From positions 1,054,001 to 1,118,000 of the forward strand of contig NZ_JACCBD010000001.1 in NCBI RefSeq assembly GCF_013409595.1: a stretch of 64,000 nt of DNA, given 5' to 3'. The notes under the pieces were generated by a model. That model worked only from the letters and a program-made list of their open reading frames with translations, was not told the origin of the DNA and searched no databases. Position numbers and translations under genes: made by a program. This document shows positions 8,971 to 18,358 of the stretch, piece after piece (the first letter of the stretch is position 1; every line of letters begins with the position of its first letter). This DNA is from Leucobacter aridicollis (lineage in GTDB: Bacteria > Actinomycetota > Actinomycetes > Actinomycetales > Microbacteriaceae).

Positions 8971-9026
8971 GCTCGGCCAACCCAGGCTTCGGGCCAAGCC
9001 CGGCTCGGCCAACCCAGGCTTCGGGC
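8971..9026. repeat. 24-bp direct repeat pair
   Basis: Two identical 24-bp copies (8971-8994 and 9003-9026) begin GCTCGGCCAACCC and end CTTCGGGC, with 8 bp between them. Besides these, the 8.72-9.07 kb gap holds the 21-bp pair and a weak CGCCTGG/CCAGGCG hairpin. I see no credible gene in it. Confidence 0.85.
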
Positions 9027-9067
9027 AGCACTCCGGCATCTTCGGGCGTGACAGCCGCGTCAGTGCA

Positions 9068-9901
9068 CTAGGCGAGCCGAGCTGGCTCATGGAGTCCAAC
9101 CGCGACGGCCCGCATGATGAGGGCCTGCGTCTCCGGCCACGCATGCATGATCTGCGAGTAGCTCACCCGGATGACAGTGAACCCGCGAAGCCTGAGCTGC
9201 GCGTCGTGTTCAATGTCGATCGTCCGCTGTGTCCCGGTGTGGTGTCCACCATCAATCTGCACGACAAGACGAGACCCGATGAGAAAGTCGACTCTGCGGC
9301 CAACGAGCCAAGCCTGTGAGACGATCGGCAGTCTCATCCACTTCAGGCGCACCCTGAAGTAGCTCTCGAGTCCCGAGTCCGCGAATGGGTCGGTTGCCTC
9401 GAGCACGCGCTTTGATGCTGCGGGCAGCGGCAGAAGTTCCAGCGCGGCACGATCCACGAGTCTCTTGTTGAGCGCGGAGTCCCATGACGCGACTGCGTCC
9501 TCGAACGGCTCACACTGGGCGATGAGCATGAGGACGTTTTCGACGGAGTCGACGAGGGCAAACCGATCCCTCGGCACGATCGGGGCGTGGTAGTGGAGGA
9601 CTGACCCGGGTGGGCGACGCTCCGACCCCGGACGGGGAACACCAAAGTGCTGGCCCTCCGGGACTCGTCGCACCCAGAGCCCGAGGCGTGCAGCCTGGGT
9701 GACACAGCTCAGCGTGAGACCCGCGGACGCCGCGGCAACCACCTGAGGATCGGCCGTGGGCGTCGCGAGCCACCCCTTCTTGAACCGTATGAGAGCTCCG
9801 GCTACAACCTCCTGCTGGATGCGGTACCGGGTCATCCCGCGGGCAATGAGTTCGGAGCTGCGGATGACGCCGCCGCGTTTCGAGAGCATGCCAGTAATCA
9901 T
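9068..9901 (-). CDS. AbiEi-like/DUF559 domain protein
   Basis: Predicted cytoplasmic protein of 277 residues. The first 50 or so residues (RGGVIRSSELIARGMTRYR, then IRFKKGWLA) resemble the winged-helix AbiEi antitoxin-type domain. The last 110 residues resemble DUF559, a PD-(D/E)XK nuclease-fold domain related to Vsr: RRVDFLIGSRLVVQIDGG, then H, then DAQLRLRGFTVIRVS, giving an Asp-(Q/E)xD-type acidic site. Proteins of this build are common and highly variable in actinobacteria; their role is unknown. No AbiEii toxin partner lies nearby. It sits alone between two repeat-rich stretches, which suggests recent acquisition. The start is uncertain (ATG 9901 or 9889). Confidence 0.75.
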   Translation of the reverse strand: MITGMLSKRGGVIRSSELIARGMTRYRIQQEVVAGALIRFKKGWLATPTADPQVVAAASAGLTLSCVTQAARLGLWVRRVPEGQHFGVPRPGSERRPPGSVLHYHAPIVPRDRFALVDSVENVLMLIAQCEPFEDAVASWDSALNKRLVDRAALELLPLPAASKRVLEATDPFADSGLESYFRVRLKWMRLPIVSQAWLVGRRVDFLIGSRLVVQIDGGHHTGTQRTIDIEHDAQLRLRGFTVIRVSYSQIMHAWPETQALIMRAVAVGLHEPARLA

Positions 9902-10004
9902 GCGAGTCAGTCTGCGCCCACGCCCCAGTCTGCGGTGGCCGCCGGCGAGGTCTGTGCAGAACTACGAGTCCGTCGCGCTTGGGGAGCGGCTGTGGGCGAA
10001 GCTT

Positions 10005-10328
10005 GGCGGGGATTACTAGTGCCGATCCCAGGGATACGGGCTGCAGCGTGGCCGGGTCGCGGGCTGCCGGGACTGCGCTTGTCGGCGCTGGGTGCCTGCG
10101 TTGGCAATGTGATCGGCGGTGGGTATGCCCTGGATGGAGCTGGCGGGGATTGTGACTGTCGATCCCAGGGATACGGGCTGCAGCGTGGCCGGGGTCGCGG
10201 GCTGCCGGGCCTGCGCTTGTCGGCGCTGGGTGCCTGCGTTAGCAATGTGATCGGCGGTGGGTATGCCCTGGATGGAGCTGGCGGGGATTGTGACTGCCTA
10301 TCCCAGGGATACGGGCTGCAGCGTGGGG
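10005..10328. repeat. 138-bp tandem repeat, about 2.3 copies
   Basis: Copies begin at 10005, 10142 and 10280, each starting GGCGGGGATT, so the period is 137-138 bp. The first two copies are nearly identical along their length, and the third is cut off after about 48 bp. One G missing from copy 1 explains the 137/138 difference. A purine-rich GGGCA-type low-complexity run follows to about 10400. The whole gap 9902-10418 shows no gene I would defend. Confidence 0.9.
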
Positions 10329-10418
10329 CCCAGGGCAGGGCAGGGCAGAGCAAGTGCAGGGCACAGCACAACAGAAGCACAGGCCAAAGCCAGCGCAAGC
10401 CCAAGCCCGCACGGGCCC

Positions 10419-11462
10419 CTACAGCTTGCGGAGCAGCACCTTCTCGACCCGGTGGTCGGCACCCTTGCGGAGCACGAGCGTCGCCCTCGCCCGGGTCGGG
10501 CGGATGTTCTCAATGAGGTTCGGCTCGTTGATCGACTTCCAGATCCCGTGCGCGTAGGCACGGCTCTCAGCGTCGCTCAGCGTCGCGAACTTCCGGAAGA
10601 ACGAGTTCGGGTCGGAGAACGCCCCGTCGCGCAGCCGGAAGAATCGCTGCGTGAACCACTCTTCGATGTGGTCGGTGCGTGCGTCGACGTACACGGAGAA
10701 GTCGAACAGATCGGAGACGGCGAGGGGGTGCTCGCGCGTCGGCGGCTGCAGCACGTTGAGCCCCTCAAGGATGAGGATGTCGGGCTGCCGCACCGTCGTG
10801 TACTCATCGGGCACGATGTCGTAGATGAGGTGGCTGTAGTGCGGGGCGCGCACCTCGGGCATGCCCGACTTCACCTGCGATACGAAGCGGAGCAGCGCCC
10901 GCCGGTCGTACGACTCAGGGAAGCCCTTGCGGTGCGCGATGCCCCGGCGTTCGAGCTCGGCGTTGGGGTAGAGGAAGCCGTCGGTGGTGACGAGCGTGAC
11001 GTTCGGGGTCTCCGGCCAGCGGGCGAGCAGGTCGCGCAGAATGCGGGCGACCGTTGACTTGCCAACGGCGACGGACCCGGCGACGCCGATCACGAAGGTG
11101 CTCTGCTTTTCGCCCTCGCGCTTGAGAAAGCTGCGAGTTCGCTGATGCATCTCCCGGGCGGCGATCGCGTACTGGTTGATGAGGCGGCTGAGCGGCCGGT
11201 AGACCTCTGACACCTCTTCGACATCGAGCGAGACGCCGAGCCCGCGGAACGCGTCGACCTCCGCTTCGGTAAGCGGCATGGGCGTTTCCCCGGCGAGCCT
11301 GGCCCACTCTGACCGGCCGATCTCCGCGAACGGCGAAGTGAACTCTGGCCGAACAAGCGTCTGAGTTTCAGGCCCGAGCACCAGGTTTCGTGAACTTTCT
11401 TCGGCAGCCTCGTCGTCGCGAGCAAGTTCGGTGACTGCGCCTTCGCTGTGTTTTTCGCTCAT
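10419..11462 (-). CDS. coaA: Type I pantothenate kinase
   Basis: Encodes 347 residues of CoaA, which phosphorylates pantothenate as the first step of coenzyme A synthesis and is inhibited by CoA in the type I family. The P-loop [12 protein letters not shown] lies at residues 127-137. Other marks are [38 protein letters not shown] and [11 protein letters not shown]. It carries an N-terminal extension of about 35 residues relative to E. coli. The ATG at 11462 has GGAG five bases upstream. It is divergent from glmS with only 31 bp between the start codons. Confidence 0.95.
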   Translation of the reverse strand: MSEKHSEGAVTELARDDEAAEESSRNLVLGPETQTLVRPEFTSPFAEIGRSEWARLAGETPMPLTEAEVDAFRGLGVSLDVEEVSEVYRPLSRLINQYAIAAREMHQRTRSFLKREGEKQSTFVIGVAGSVAVGKSTVARILRDLLARWPETPNVTLVTTDGFLYPNAELERRGIAHRKGFPESYDRRALLRFVSQVKSGMPEVRAPHYSHLIYDIVPDEYTTVRQPDILILEGLNVLQPPTREHPLAVSDLFDFSVYVDARTDHIEEWFTQRFFRLRDGAFSDPNSFFRKFATLSDAESRAYAHGIWKSINEPNLIENIRPTRARATLVLRKGADHRVEKVLLRKL

Positions 11463-11480
11463 CGCACTCCATCGTGCCAC

Positions 11481-11486
11481 TAAAAT
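11481..11486 (+). promoter_or_regulatory. -10 element of glmS (leaderless promoter)
   Basis: TAAAAT ends 7 nt before the glmS ATG (11494), so transcription should begin at or next to the start codon. No ribosome-binding sequence fits between them. The divergent coaA start is at 11462, so any -35 must lie in the coaA 5' region. Confidence 0.55.
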
Positions 11487-11493
11487 TGGGCGT

Positions 11494-13344
11494 ATGTGTG
11501 GAATCGTAGGATATGCAGGCCCAAATGAGACCATTGAGGCCCTCCTGAACGGCCTTCGCCGACTCGAATACCGCGGATACGATTCCGCGGGCGTTGCCGT
11601 GATCGACGACACCGGCGGCATCTCCGTCCGGAAGAAGTCGGGCAAGCTTGTGAACCTCGAGGATCTCCTCGAGGCGAGCCCCCTCCAGGCCGCGGGCACC
11701 GGCATCGGTCACACCCGCTGGGCGACGCACGGCGGACCGACCGACGTGAACGCGCACCCGCACCTGGGCGACGACGGCCGCCTCGCCCTGATTCACAACG
11801 GCATCGTCGAGAACTTTGCTGAGCTTCGCGACGAGGTGGTGTCGCGCGGCGCCGAGCTCGCGAGCGAGACCGACACCGAGGTCGTCGCCGCCCTGCTGGG
11901 CCTGGAGACCGGGTCGGGCAAGGACCTGGAGACCGCGTTCCGCGACGTCGTCCAGCGTCTGCATGGCACGTTCACGCTGCTCGCGATGCATCAGAGCGAG
12001 CCCGGCAAGATCGTCGCCGCCCGCCACCATTCGCCGCTCGTTGTCGGCCTGGGCGACGGTGAGAACTTCCTCGGCTCCGACGTCGCGGCGTTCGTCTCGT
12101 CGACGCGCAGGGCTGTTGTCGTCGAGGAAGACAACATTGCTGTCATCACGCCCGAGAGCGTCCGCATCACCGACTTTGCCGGTGCTGAGGTCGAGTTCGA
12201 GGAGTACGAGGTCGAGTGGGATGCCGGCGCCGCGGACAAGGGCGGTTGGTCATCGTTCATGGCGAAGGAGATCAATGAGCAGCCTGAGGCGATCGAGAAC
12301 ACGATTCGCGGGCGCATCGTCGATGGCCACGTCGAGATTCCCGAGCTCACCGCGCTCGGTGAGGATCGCCTGCAGAACGTCGACCGGATCATCATCGTCG
12401 CGTGTGGCACCGCCTCGTACGCCGGTCTCGTTGGCTCGTACGCGATCGAGCAGTGGGCGCGCATTCCCGTCGAGGTCCAGCTGAGCCACGAGTTCCGCTA
12501 CCGCGACCCGGTACTCACCGAGCGCACCATGGTGATCTCCGTGAGCCAGTCGGGCGAGACGATGGACACGCTCATGGCCGTGAAGTACGCGATCGAGCGC
12601 GGCGTCACGACGGTGTCGGTGTGCAACACCCAGAGCGCGACGATTCCGCGCGAGTCGGACGCAGCCGTGTACACGCACGCCGGCCCGGAGGTCGCCGTGG
12701 CGTCGACGAAGGCGTTCGTTGCGCAGATCACCGCACTGTACCTCCTTGGACTGCACCTCGGGCGCGTGCGCGGCACGCTCTCGGCGGCAGACGAGGCTGC
12801 GGCGATCGCACAGTTCGAGACGCTTCCCGAGAAGATGGCGGAGGCCGTCGCGACGCACGACCAGATTGCCGAGCTCGCGCACTGGATGGCAGATACTCGC
12901 TCCGTGCTGTTCCTCGGGCGTCACGCGGGCTACCCGGCGGCGCTTGAGGGCGCGCTGAAGCTCAAGGAGATCGCCTACATCCACGCTGAGGGCTTTGCCG
13001 CGGGTGAGCTGAAGCACGGCCCGATCGCGCTCATCGACCACGGCCAGCCGGTGTTCGTGCTCGTGCCGAGCCCGCGCACGTCGCCGCTCATGCACTCGAA
13101 GGTCGTCTCGAACATTCAGGAGATCCGTGCGCGCGGCGCGCGCGTCATCGCGATCGTGGAGAAGGGCGACACCGCCGTACTGCCGTTCGCCGATGAGGTC
13201 GTGCGGATCCCGCTCACGGACGCGCTGTTCGACCCGATCCTGCAGGTCGTTCCGCTGCAGTGGTTCGCCCTCGAACTCTCGACGGCGAAGGGGCTCGACG
13301 TCGACCAGCCGCGAAACCTTGCGAAATCGGTGACCGTCGAGTGA
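11494..13344 (+). CDS. glmS: Glutamine-fructose-6-phosphate aminotransferase (isomerising)
   Basis: Encodes 616 residues of GlmS, which makes glucosamine-6-phosphate from fructose-6-phosphate and glutamine, the entry to UDP-GlcNAc and peptidoglycan. The start MCGIVGYAG exposes the Cys nucleophile after Met removal, which fixes the ATG at 11494. The glutaminase domain spans about 1-220 ([16 protein letters not shown]). Two SIS sugar-isomerase domains follow ([39 protein letters not shown]), ending [12 protein letters not shown]. It heads the overlapping chain acpS-alr-tsaE-tsaB-rimI-tsaD. Confidence 0.97.
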   Translation: MCGIVGYAGPNETIEALLNGLRRLEYRGYDSAGVAVIDDTGGISVRKKSGKLVNLEDLLEASPLQAAGTGIGHTRWATHGGPTDVNAHPHLGDDGRLALIHNGIVENFAELRDEVVSRGAELASETDTEVVAALLGLETGSGKDLETAFRDVVQRLHGTFTLLAMHQSEPGKIVAARHHSPLVVGLGDGENFLGSDVAAFVSSTRRAVVVEEDNIAVITPESVRITDFAGAEVEFEEYEVEWDAGAADKGGWSSFMAKEINEQPEAIENTIRGRIVDGHVEIPELTALGEDRLQNVDRIIIVACGTASYAGLVGSYAIEQWARIPVEVQLSHEFRYRDPVLTERTMVISVSQSGETMDTLMAVKYAIERGVTTVSVCNTQSATIPRESDAAVYTHAGPEVAVASTKAFVAQITALYLLGLHLGRVRGTLSAADEAAAIAQFETLPEKMAEAVATHDQIAELAHWMADTRSVLFLGRHAGYPAALEGALKLKEIAYIHAEGFAAGELKHGPIALIDHGQPVFVLVPSPRTSPLMHSKVVSNIQEIRARGARVIAIVEKGDTAVLPFADEVVRIPLTDALFDPILQVVPLQWFALELSTAKGLDVDQPRNLAKSVTVE

Positions 13345-13706
13345 TCATCGGCATCGGCGTCGACACTGTCGATATCCAGCGCTTCGAGCAGCAGCTCGCG
13401 CGCACTCCGAAACTGCGGGAACGGCTGTTCAGCGTGGCGGAGGGACAGCTGTCGACGCCGTCGCTCGCGGCGCGTTTCGCCGCGAAGGAGGCGCTGATCA
13501 AGGCGCTCGGCGATTCCGGGGATCTCACCTGGCCCGACATGGAGGTGCGTCGGAACGAGTTGCGGGCCCCGGAGTTCGTGCTCACGGCCGGCCTGCGCGC
13601 CGCGCTTGCGGCGCGCGGGGCTGACCGGATCCACCTGTCGATGACCCATGACACCGGGGTGGCGACCGCGTTCGTTATTGTTGAGCACGGAGGTGGGGCC
13701 GAATGA
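13341..13706 (+). CDS. acpS: Holo-[acyl-carrier-protein] synthase
   Basis: Encodes 121 residues of AcpS, which transfers phosphopantetheine from CoA to acyl carrier protein. The magnesium ligands are Asp8 in IGIGVDTVDI and Glu50 in ARFAAKEALIKALG. The ending HLSMTHDTGVATAFVIVE is typical. The GTG start overlaps the glmS stop in a GTGA quartet, which indicates translational coupling. In many actinobacteria a NAD(P)HX repair gene (nnr/YjeF type) lies between acpS and alr, and it is absent here. Confidence 0.95.
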   Translation: MIIGIGVDTVDIQRFEQQLARTPKLRERLFSVAEGQLSTPSLAARFAAKEALIKALGDSGDLTWPDMEVRRNELRAPEFVLTAGLRAALAARGADRIHLSMTHDTGVATAFVIVEHGGGAE

Positions 13707-14842
13707 GAACCGGTTCAATGCGTGTCGCCGAGGTGTCGGTGTCGGCGATTCGACAGAACGTTCGCCGGCTTCGGGAACTCACAGGCGGCGGCAACGTGAT
13801 CGTCGTCGTGAAGGCGTGCGGTTACGGCCATGACGCCGCGATCGCCGCGCGGGCGGCGATGGCTGGCGGCGCGACGATGATTGCGACCGCCGACCTCGAA
13901 GAATCTTTGAAGCTCCGCGAGAGCGGCATCGACGCGCCGCTGTTGTGCTGGCTGCACGGCCCGCGGGTGGACTTCGCGGCCGCGATCGAGCAGTCGATCG
14001 ACGTCGGGGTGTCGCACCTGAGCCAGCTTGAGGCGCTCGCGCAGGCCGCACGCGCGACGGGCAAGCGGGCCACGCTGCAGTTCAAGATCGATACCGGTCT
14101 GAGCCGCAACGGCGCCGCCCGCGAGGAGTGGGAGGCGCTGTTCGCCCGCGGTGCGGAGCTCGAGCGTGACGGCCTCGTCCGCGTGTGCGGCATCTTCAGC
14201 CACCTTGCGAACGCGGGGGAGGACGCCGACCTCGCCCAGGGCGCGCGCTTTGACGAAGCGATCGCCGCGCTCCGGGCGGCGGGCTCCGATCCCGAGATGA
14301 TCCATCTCGCCGCGAGCGCCGCGACGTTCACGCGCCCCGAGCTGTACTACAACACCGTGCGCGTCGGCATGGCCGCATACGGCCTGAGCCCCCTCGCGGG
14401 GAAGAACTCCGCCCAGCTCGGCCTCGTCCCGGCGATGACGCTGCGCTCCGAGGTTGTTGCGTTGCGCGGCGTTCCCGCAGGAACCGGCGTCTCGTACGGG
14501 TTTAACCACGTGTGCGAGGTCGCGACGACGCTCGCCCTCGTGCCTGTCGGGTACGCGGACGGCATGCCGCGCGCGCTCAACGGCGCGGGCGCGTGGGTGA
14601 CGATCGCTGGCGAGCGCTGCCCGATCGTCGGCCGGATCGGCATGGACCAGTTCATCGTGGACGTCGGCCCGATCGCGGGCCGCATTGACATCGGCGCCCC
14701 GGTGATCCTGTTCGGCGACCCCGAGCGCGGCTTTCCCTCGATTGATATCTGGGCCGGCCTGATGCGCACGATCAACTACGAGATTTTGGTGGGGATCGGC
14801 CCCCGCGTGTTGCGCGTTGCCGTTGACGAGGAGGAGCTGTGA
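13703..14842 (+). CDS. alr: Alanine racemase
   Basis: Encodes 379 residues of a PLP enzyme that makes D-alanine for peptidoglycan. The PLP lysine is Lys37 in VVVKACGYGHDA. The usual form is KA(D/N)AYGHG, so the residues around the lysine (Cys39, Gly40, Asp44) are unusual. The second catalytic residue, tyrosine, is in TGVSYGFNH. VPVGYADGMPR and GRIGMDQFIVDVG are also conserved. The start overlaps the acpS stop (ATGA) and the end overlaps tsaE (GTGA). The fold and context are secure; the altered active-site lining is the only oddity. Confidence 0.93.
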   Translation: MRTGSMRVAEVSVSAIRQNVRRLRELTGGGNVIVVVKACGYGHDAAIAARAAMAGGATMIATADLEESLKLRESGIDAPLLCWLHGPRVDFAAAIEQSIDVGVSHLSQLEALAQAARATGKRATLQFKIDTGLSRNGAAREEWEALFARGAELERDGLVRVCGIFSHLANAGEDADLAQGARFDEAIAALRAAGSDPEMIHLAASAATFTRPELYYNTVRVGMAAYGLSPLAGKNSAQLGLVPAMTLRSEVVALRGVPAGTGVSYGFNHVCEVATTLALVPVGYADGMPRALNGAGAWVTIAGERCPIVGRIGMDQFIVDVGPIAGRIDIGAPVILFGDPERGFPSIDIWAGLMRTINYEILVGIGPRVLRVAVDEEEL

Positions 14843-15345
14843 GCGTCGTCGAGCGCTACTCCGCGGCCGACCCCGACGCGATGCACGAGCTTGGCGTCGC
14901 GTTCGGCAGGCGACTTGGCGCCGGCGACCTCGTGATCCTGACCGGCGAGCTCGGCGCGGGAAAGACCACGTTCACCCGCGGCCTCGGTGAGGGCCTCGGC
15001 GTTCGCGGTCCGGTGCAGAGCCCGACGTTCGTGATCGCGCGCACGCACCCGTCGCTTGTCGGTGGGGCGCCGCTCATTCACGTCGACGCGTATCGGCTCG
15101 CCGATTCGAGCGAGCTCGAGGACCTCGATCTCGACTTCGACGGTGCGGTCGTCGTCGCCGAGTGGGGCGCGGGCCTTGTCGACGCGCGCGATTCGTGGGT
15201 GGAAATTGTGATCGACCGCCCCATCGGCGCGGGCGACGCGGCCGCAGACGATGCGGACGACGACGTCGCGGAGGCTCCGATCGAGCCCCGCGCACTGACA
15301 GTCACCGGGCACGGCCCGCGGTGGCAGAACGGGGTGTTGGCGTGA
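14839..15345 (+). CDS. tsaE: tRNA threonylcarbamoyladenosine biosynthesis ATPase TsaE
   Basis: Encodes 168 residues of TsaE, the ATPase that drives turnover of the TsaB-TsaD complex in t6A37 synthesis. The P-loop is GELGAGKTT (36-44), followed by the switch-like GPVQSPTFVIARTHP and the VVAEWGAGLVD segment. A stretch of about 25 Asp/Ala-rich residues near the C terminus (GDAADDADDDVAEA) is an extra low-complexity insertion. It overlaps alr and tsaB by GTGA quartets. Confidence 0.93.
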   Translation: MSVVERYSAADPDAMHELGVAFGRRLGAGDLVILTGELGAGKTTFTRGLGEGLGVRGPVQSPTFVIARTHPSLVGGAPLIHVDAYRLADSSELEDLDLDFDGAVVVAEWGAGLVDARDSWVEIVIDRPIGAGDAAADDADDDVAEAPIEPRALTVTGHGPRWQNGVLA

Positions 15346-16004
15346 CCGCTATCGAGGTGCGTTCGGTCGCGGCGCCCGAGCTCGGCGAGCGCGTGATTCT
15401 CGCCATCGACACGTCGCTCGGCACGAGCGTCGCTGTCGGCGCGGGCGGGCAGGTCGTCGAGGTGTCGAGCGACGACCCGCGCGGTCACGCGGAGGTGATC
15501 GGGGCGCTGATTGCGCGCGCGTTCGCGGAGATCAGGATCCCGGCAGCATCGGTCACCCACGTCGTCGCCGGGATGGGCCCTGGGCCGTTTACCGGCCTTC
15601 GCGTCGGCATTGCGGCCGCGCACGCGTTCGCGCTCGGACGCGGGTTGAGCATCCTCCCGCTGGTTAGCCACGACGCCGTCGCGCTCGAGCAGCTCGAGGC
15701 GGGCGCTCCGGCAGGGATCCGGGTCGTGCAGGACGCGAAGCGGCGCGAGCTGTTCGTGACCGAGTACACCGGGCTGGACTGGGCGGGAGCCCCGGCGCGC
15801 GGGGCCGAGCCGCACCTGCGCCAGCGGGAGAGCTACGAGAGCGTCGTGAACGAGGTGTGGCCCGACCGCGTCCCCGCCGCGTCGCTCGTGCGCCTCGCCG
15901 CCCGCCGCCTCGCGTCGGGCACGCCCTTCGAGCCCGACCAGGCCCTGTACCTGCGGCTGCCGGACGTCATACAGCCGAAGGCCCCGAAGCCGGTGACGCC
16001 GTGA
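15342..16004 (+). CDS. tsaB: tRNA threonylcarbamoyladenosine biosynthesis protein TsaB
   Basis: Encodes 220 residues of TsaB, the scaffold partner of TsaD in t6A formation. Family signatures are VILAIDTSLGTSVAVG near the N terminus and GMGPGPFTGLRVGIAAAHAFA, both from the ASKHA fold, with catalytic residues lost as usual for TsaB. The GTG at 15342 overlaps the tsaE stop and gives a normal length. The GTGA overlap with rimI continues the coupled chain. Confidence 0.93.
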   Translation: MTAIEVRSVAAPELGERVILAIDTSLGTSVAVGAGGQVVEVSSDDPRGHAEVIGALIARAFAEIRIPAASVTHVVAGMGPGPFTGLRVGIAAAHAFALGRGLSILPLVSHDAVALEQLEAGAPAGIRVVQDAKRRELFVTEYTGLDWAGAPARGAEPHLRQRESYESVVNEVWPDRVPAASLVRLAARRLASGTPFEPDQALYLRLPDVIQPKAPKPVTP

Positions 16005-16453
16005 TCCTGCGCGACGCAACGCTCGCCGATCTCGATGAGGTCGCGGCGCTCGAGGCCGACCTGTTCGGGAGCGACGCGTGGAGCCGGGAGATCGTGCGCG
16101 AGGAGCTCGCCGGCGATCACCGCAGGTACCTCGTGCTCGTCGACGAGGGCGGCGCGATTCGCGGCTATGCCGGCCTGCTTGTCGTCGGCACGGACGGTGA
16201 CATCCAGACGATCGCGGTCGCCCCGGAGCTGCGCGGCGGCGGGCACGGTCGCGCGCTCATGTTGGAGCTGCTCGCCGAGGCCGCGCGCCGCGGTGCGCGG
16301 CAGGTCTTCCTCGAGGTTCGGGCAGACAACCCACCGGCTCGCGGCCTCTACGCGTCCCTCGGGTTTGCCGAGATCGGCGTGCGGCCGCGCTACTACCAGC
16401 CCGAGGGGATCGACGCGATCGTGATGCAGCTGCAGCTGAAGGAGCAACAGTGA
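16001..16453 (+). CDS. rimI: Ribosomal protein alanine N-acetyltransferase
   Basis: Encodes 150 residues of a single GNAT domain, the RimI-type N-alpha-acetyltransferase that acts on S18 (and in some species on other proteins). The acetyl-CoA loop is [21 protein letters not shown], and the end has [23 protein letters not shown]. The GTG start overlaps the tsaB stop. rimI between tsaB and tsaD is the standard actinobacterial order, and in some relatives the genes are fused. Confidence 0.93.
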   Translation: MILRDATLADLDEVAALEADLFGSDAWSREIVREELAGDHRRYLVLVDEGGAIRGYAGLLVVGTDGDIQTIAVAPELRGGGHGRALMLELLAEAARRGARQVFLEVRADNPPARGLYASLGFAEIGVRPRYYQPEGIDAIVMQLQLKEQQ

Positions 16454-17574
16454 GTGAGACAGTGAGCGACGCGTTGGCGGAGCCGGACCGGAGTGGCGCC
16501 GAGCGCGAGCCACTCGTACTCGGGATCGAAACGAGCTGCGACGAGACCGGGATCGGGATCGTGCGCGGCCGCACTCTGCTCGCGAACGCGATCGCGTCGT
16601 CGATGGACGAGCACGCACGCTTCGGCGGCGTCATCCCTGAGATCGCCGCCCGCGCCCACCTCGAGTCGATGACGCCGACGATCGAGCGCGCGCTCGCCGA
16701 CGCCGGCGTGACGCTGGACGAGGTCGACGCGATCGCGGTCACCGGCGGGCCCGGCCTGGCTGGCGCGCTCATGGTCGGCGTCTCCGCGGCGAAAGCACTC
16801 GCGGTCTCGCTCGACAAGCCCCTCTACGCGGTGAACCACCTGGTCGGCCACGTCGGAGCGGACCTGCTGCACGGCGACGGCCTGCGGCCGGCGGTCGGCA
16901 CTGTCGGCGAACTCGAGCTGCCGACGGTCGCACTGCTCGTCTCGGGCGGGCACACCTCGCTGCTGCTCGTGCGCGACCTCGTCGGCGACGTCGAGCTGCT
17001 CGGCGAGACGATTGACGACGCGGCGGGCGAGGCATTCGACAAGGTCGCGAGGCTGCTCGGGCTGCCGTATCCCGGTGGGCCGCACATCGACCGCGTCGCG
17101 GCGGAGGGGGACACGCAGGCGATCCGGTTCCCGCGCGGCCTGACGCTGCCGAAGGACATGGCGAAGCACCGCTACGATTTCTCGTTCTCCGGGCTCAAGA
17201 CCTCGGTCGCCCGGTGGGTCGAGAAGCGGGTGGCCGCGGGGGAGGACGTGCCCGTGGCCGACGTCGCCGCGAGCTTCAGGGAGGCCGTCGTCGACGTGCT
17301 GCTCACGAAAGCGCTCGCCGCCTGCGCCGACCTCGGCGTTCCCCGGCTGCTGCTTGGCGGCGGCGTCGTCGCGAACGCGCGGCTGCGCGAGGTCGCGGCG
17401 GAACGTTCCGCGGCGGCCGGCGTCGAGCTGCGCGTGCCGCCGCTGTCGCTGTGCACCGACAACGGCGCAATGATCGCTTCGCTCGGGGCGCAGCTCGTTG
17501 CCGCGGGCCATGCGCCTTCCTCGCTGAGCTTCGGCGCCGATTCGACGCTCCCGGTGACAGACATTCAGTTGTAG
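16450..17574 (+). CDS. tsaD: tRNA N6-adenosine threonylcarbamoyltransferase
   Basis: Encodes 374 residues of TsaD (Kae1/Gcp), which transfers the threonylcarbamoyl group to A37 of ANN-decoding tRNAs. [15 protein letters not shown] opens the ASKHA fold. The iron-binding histidines are His130 and His134 in [13 protein letters not shown], and [11 protein letters not shown] follows. A short Gly/Val-rich insertion ([14 protein letters not shown]) separates these two motifs. [12 protein letters not shown] and [12 protein letters not shown] are further family marks. The GTG start overlaps rimI, completing the run of six 4-nt overlaps from glmS. Confidence 0.96.
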   Translation: MSETVSDALAEPDRSGAEREPLVLGIETSCDETGIGIVRGRTLLANAIASSMDEHARFGGVIPEIAARAHLESMTPTIERALADAGVTLDEVDAIAVTGGPGLAGALMVGVSAAKALAVSLDKPLYAVNHLVGHVGADLLHGDGLRPAVGTVGELELPTVALLVSGGHTSLLLVRDLVGDVELLGETIDDAAGEAFDKVARLLGLPYPGGPHIDRVAAEGDTQAIRFPRGLTLPKDMAKHRYDFSFSGLKTSVARWVEKRVAAGEDVPVADVAASFREAVVDVLLTKALAACADLGVPRLLLGGGVVANARLREVAAERSAAAGVELRVPPLSLCTDNGAMIASLGAQLVAAGHAPSSLSFGADSTLPVTDIQL

Positions 17575-17645
17575 CCAAGTCGCGTCCGCGCTGTATCGTT
17601 GTAGGTAGGGCTATGCCCGCCGAGACCGTTATCGTTAGGAACGCT

Positions 17646-18344
17646 ATGTCCGACAACACGCCGAACACCGACCCGGGAACCACCCCGGAGCAGCCCCAGG
17701 CGACGCCTGCCGCGCCCGAGACGCCCGCAGCATTCCCGCCTGTCGATCCATCGCCGGCCGCGGCTCCCGCCGCTCCGCCCGTACCGCCGACCGCTCCGCC
17801 CGTCGCACCGCCGCTGCCTGAGGCCGCGCCGCTGCCGCAGGCAGCGCCGTTTGGCGAGCAGGCTCCGCAGCAGCCGGAGTTCCCGGCAGCACCGGGTGCG
17901 CCCTACGTCGCCCCCGGCACCCCCGCGCCCGGCTACCCGGCCCCCCAGGGCCAGAACTACCCGCAGGGCTACGGCGCGATGCCGCAGGCGCCACAGGGCT
18001 ACGCGCCCGTCCCCACGACAATCCCGGGCAAGACGCTCGGCATCGTCGGCCTCATCGTCTCGTTCATCCTGCCGATCTCGCTCGTTGGCCTCGTGCTGAG
18101 CATCATCGGCCTCGTGCAGTCGAAGAAGGCGCAGGCGAAGAACGTTCCCGCCGTCGTCGGCATCATCGTCGGTGCGCTCGGCGTCATCACCGGCATCATT
18201 CTTGCCGTCGTGTTCATCGGCCTCGCGGTCGCTGGCGCTGACGCCGCGCAGGCGTGCCTCGACGGCGCGGAGTCGGTCCAGGTGTTCGGCGAGACGATCC
18301 CGTGCTCGGCGGTCCTCTCGGGCGCGTACGAGTTCAGCTACTAA
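17646..18344 (+). CDS. Pro/Ala-rich two-TM membrane protein (DUF4190-like)
   Basis: Encodes 232 residues. About 120 N-terminal residues are low-complexity Pro/Ala/Gln, ending in PQG/GYA-type repeats. Then come two hydrophobic segments (LGIVGLIVSFILPISLVGLV and VVGIIVGALGVITGIILAVV) flanking SKKAQAKN, a layout common in DUF4190-type proteins. The C terminus is a short outside or inside tail with two cysteines (AQACLDG and TIPCSAV). The ATG at 17646 has AGGA 7 bases upstream; an ATG at 17613 is possible. No function is known. It sits after tsaD and converges on the methyltransferase. Confidence 0.8.
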   Translation: MSDNTPNTDPGTTPEQPQATPAAPETPAAFPPVDPSPAAAPAAPPVPPTAPPVAPPLPEAAPLPQAAPFGEQAPQQPEFPAAPGAPYVAPGTPAPGYPAPQGQNYPQGYGAMPQAPQGYAPVPTTIPGKTLGIVGLIVSFILPISLVGLVLSIIGLVQSKKAQAKNVPAVVGIIVGALGVITGIILAVVFIGLAVAGADAAQACLDGAESVQVFGETIPCSAVLSGAYEFSY

Positions 18345-18358
18345 GCGGCTACTGCACC

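Noticed and set aside
8813..9026. Possible CRISPR array from the short direct repeats
   Set aside because: Only two copies of each of two different repeats, with 3- and 8-bp spacers, and no cas genes.
9907..10404. Minus-strand open frame with a hydrophobic start and Pro-rich repeats
   Set aside because: It begins with TTG, has no ribosome site, and its repeats simply translate the 138-bp tandem DNA repeat. The GC bias makes such frames common, so I do not call a gene.
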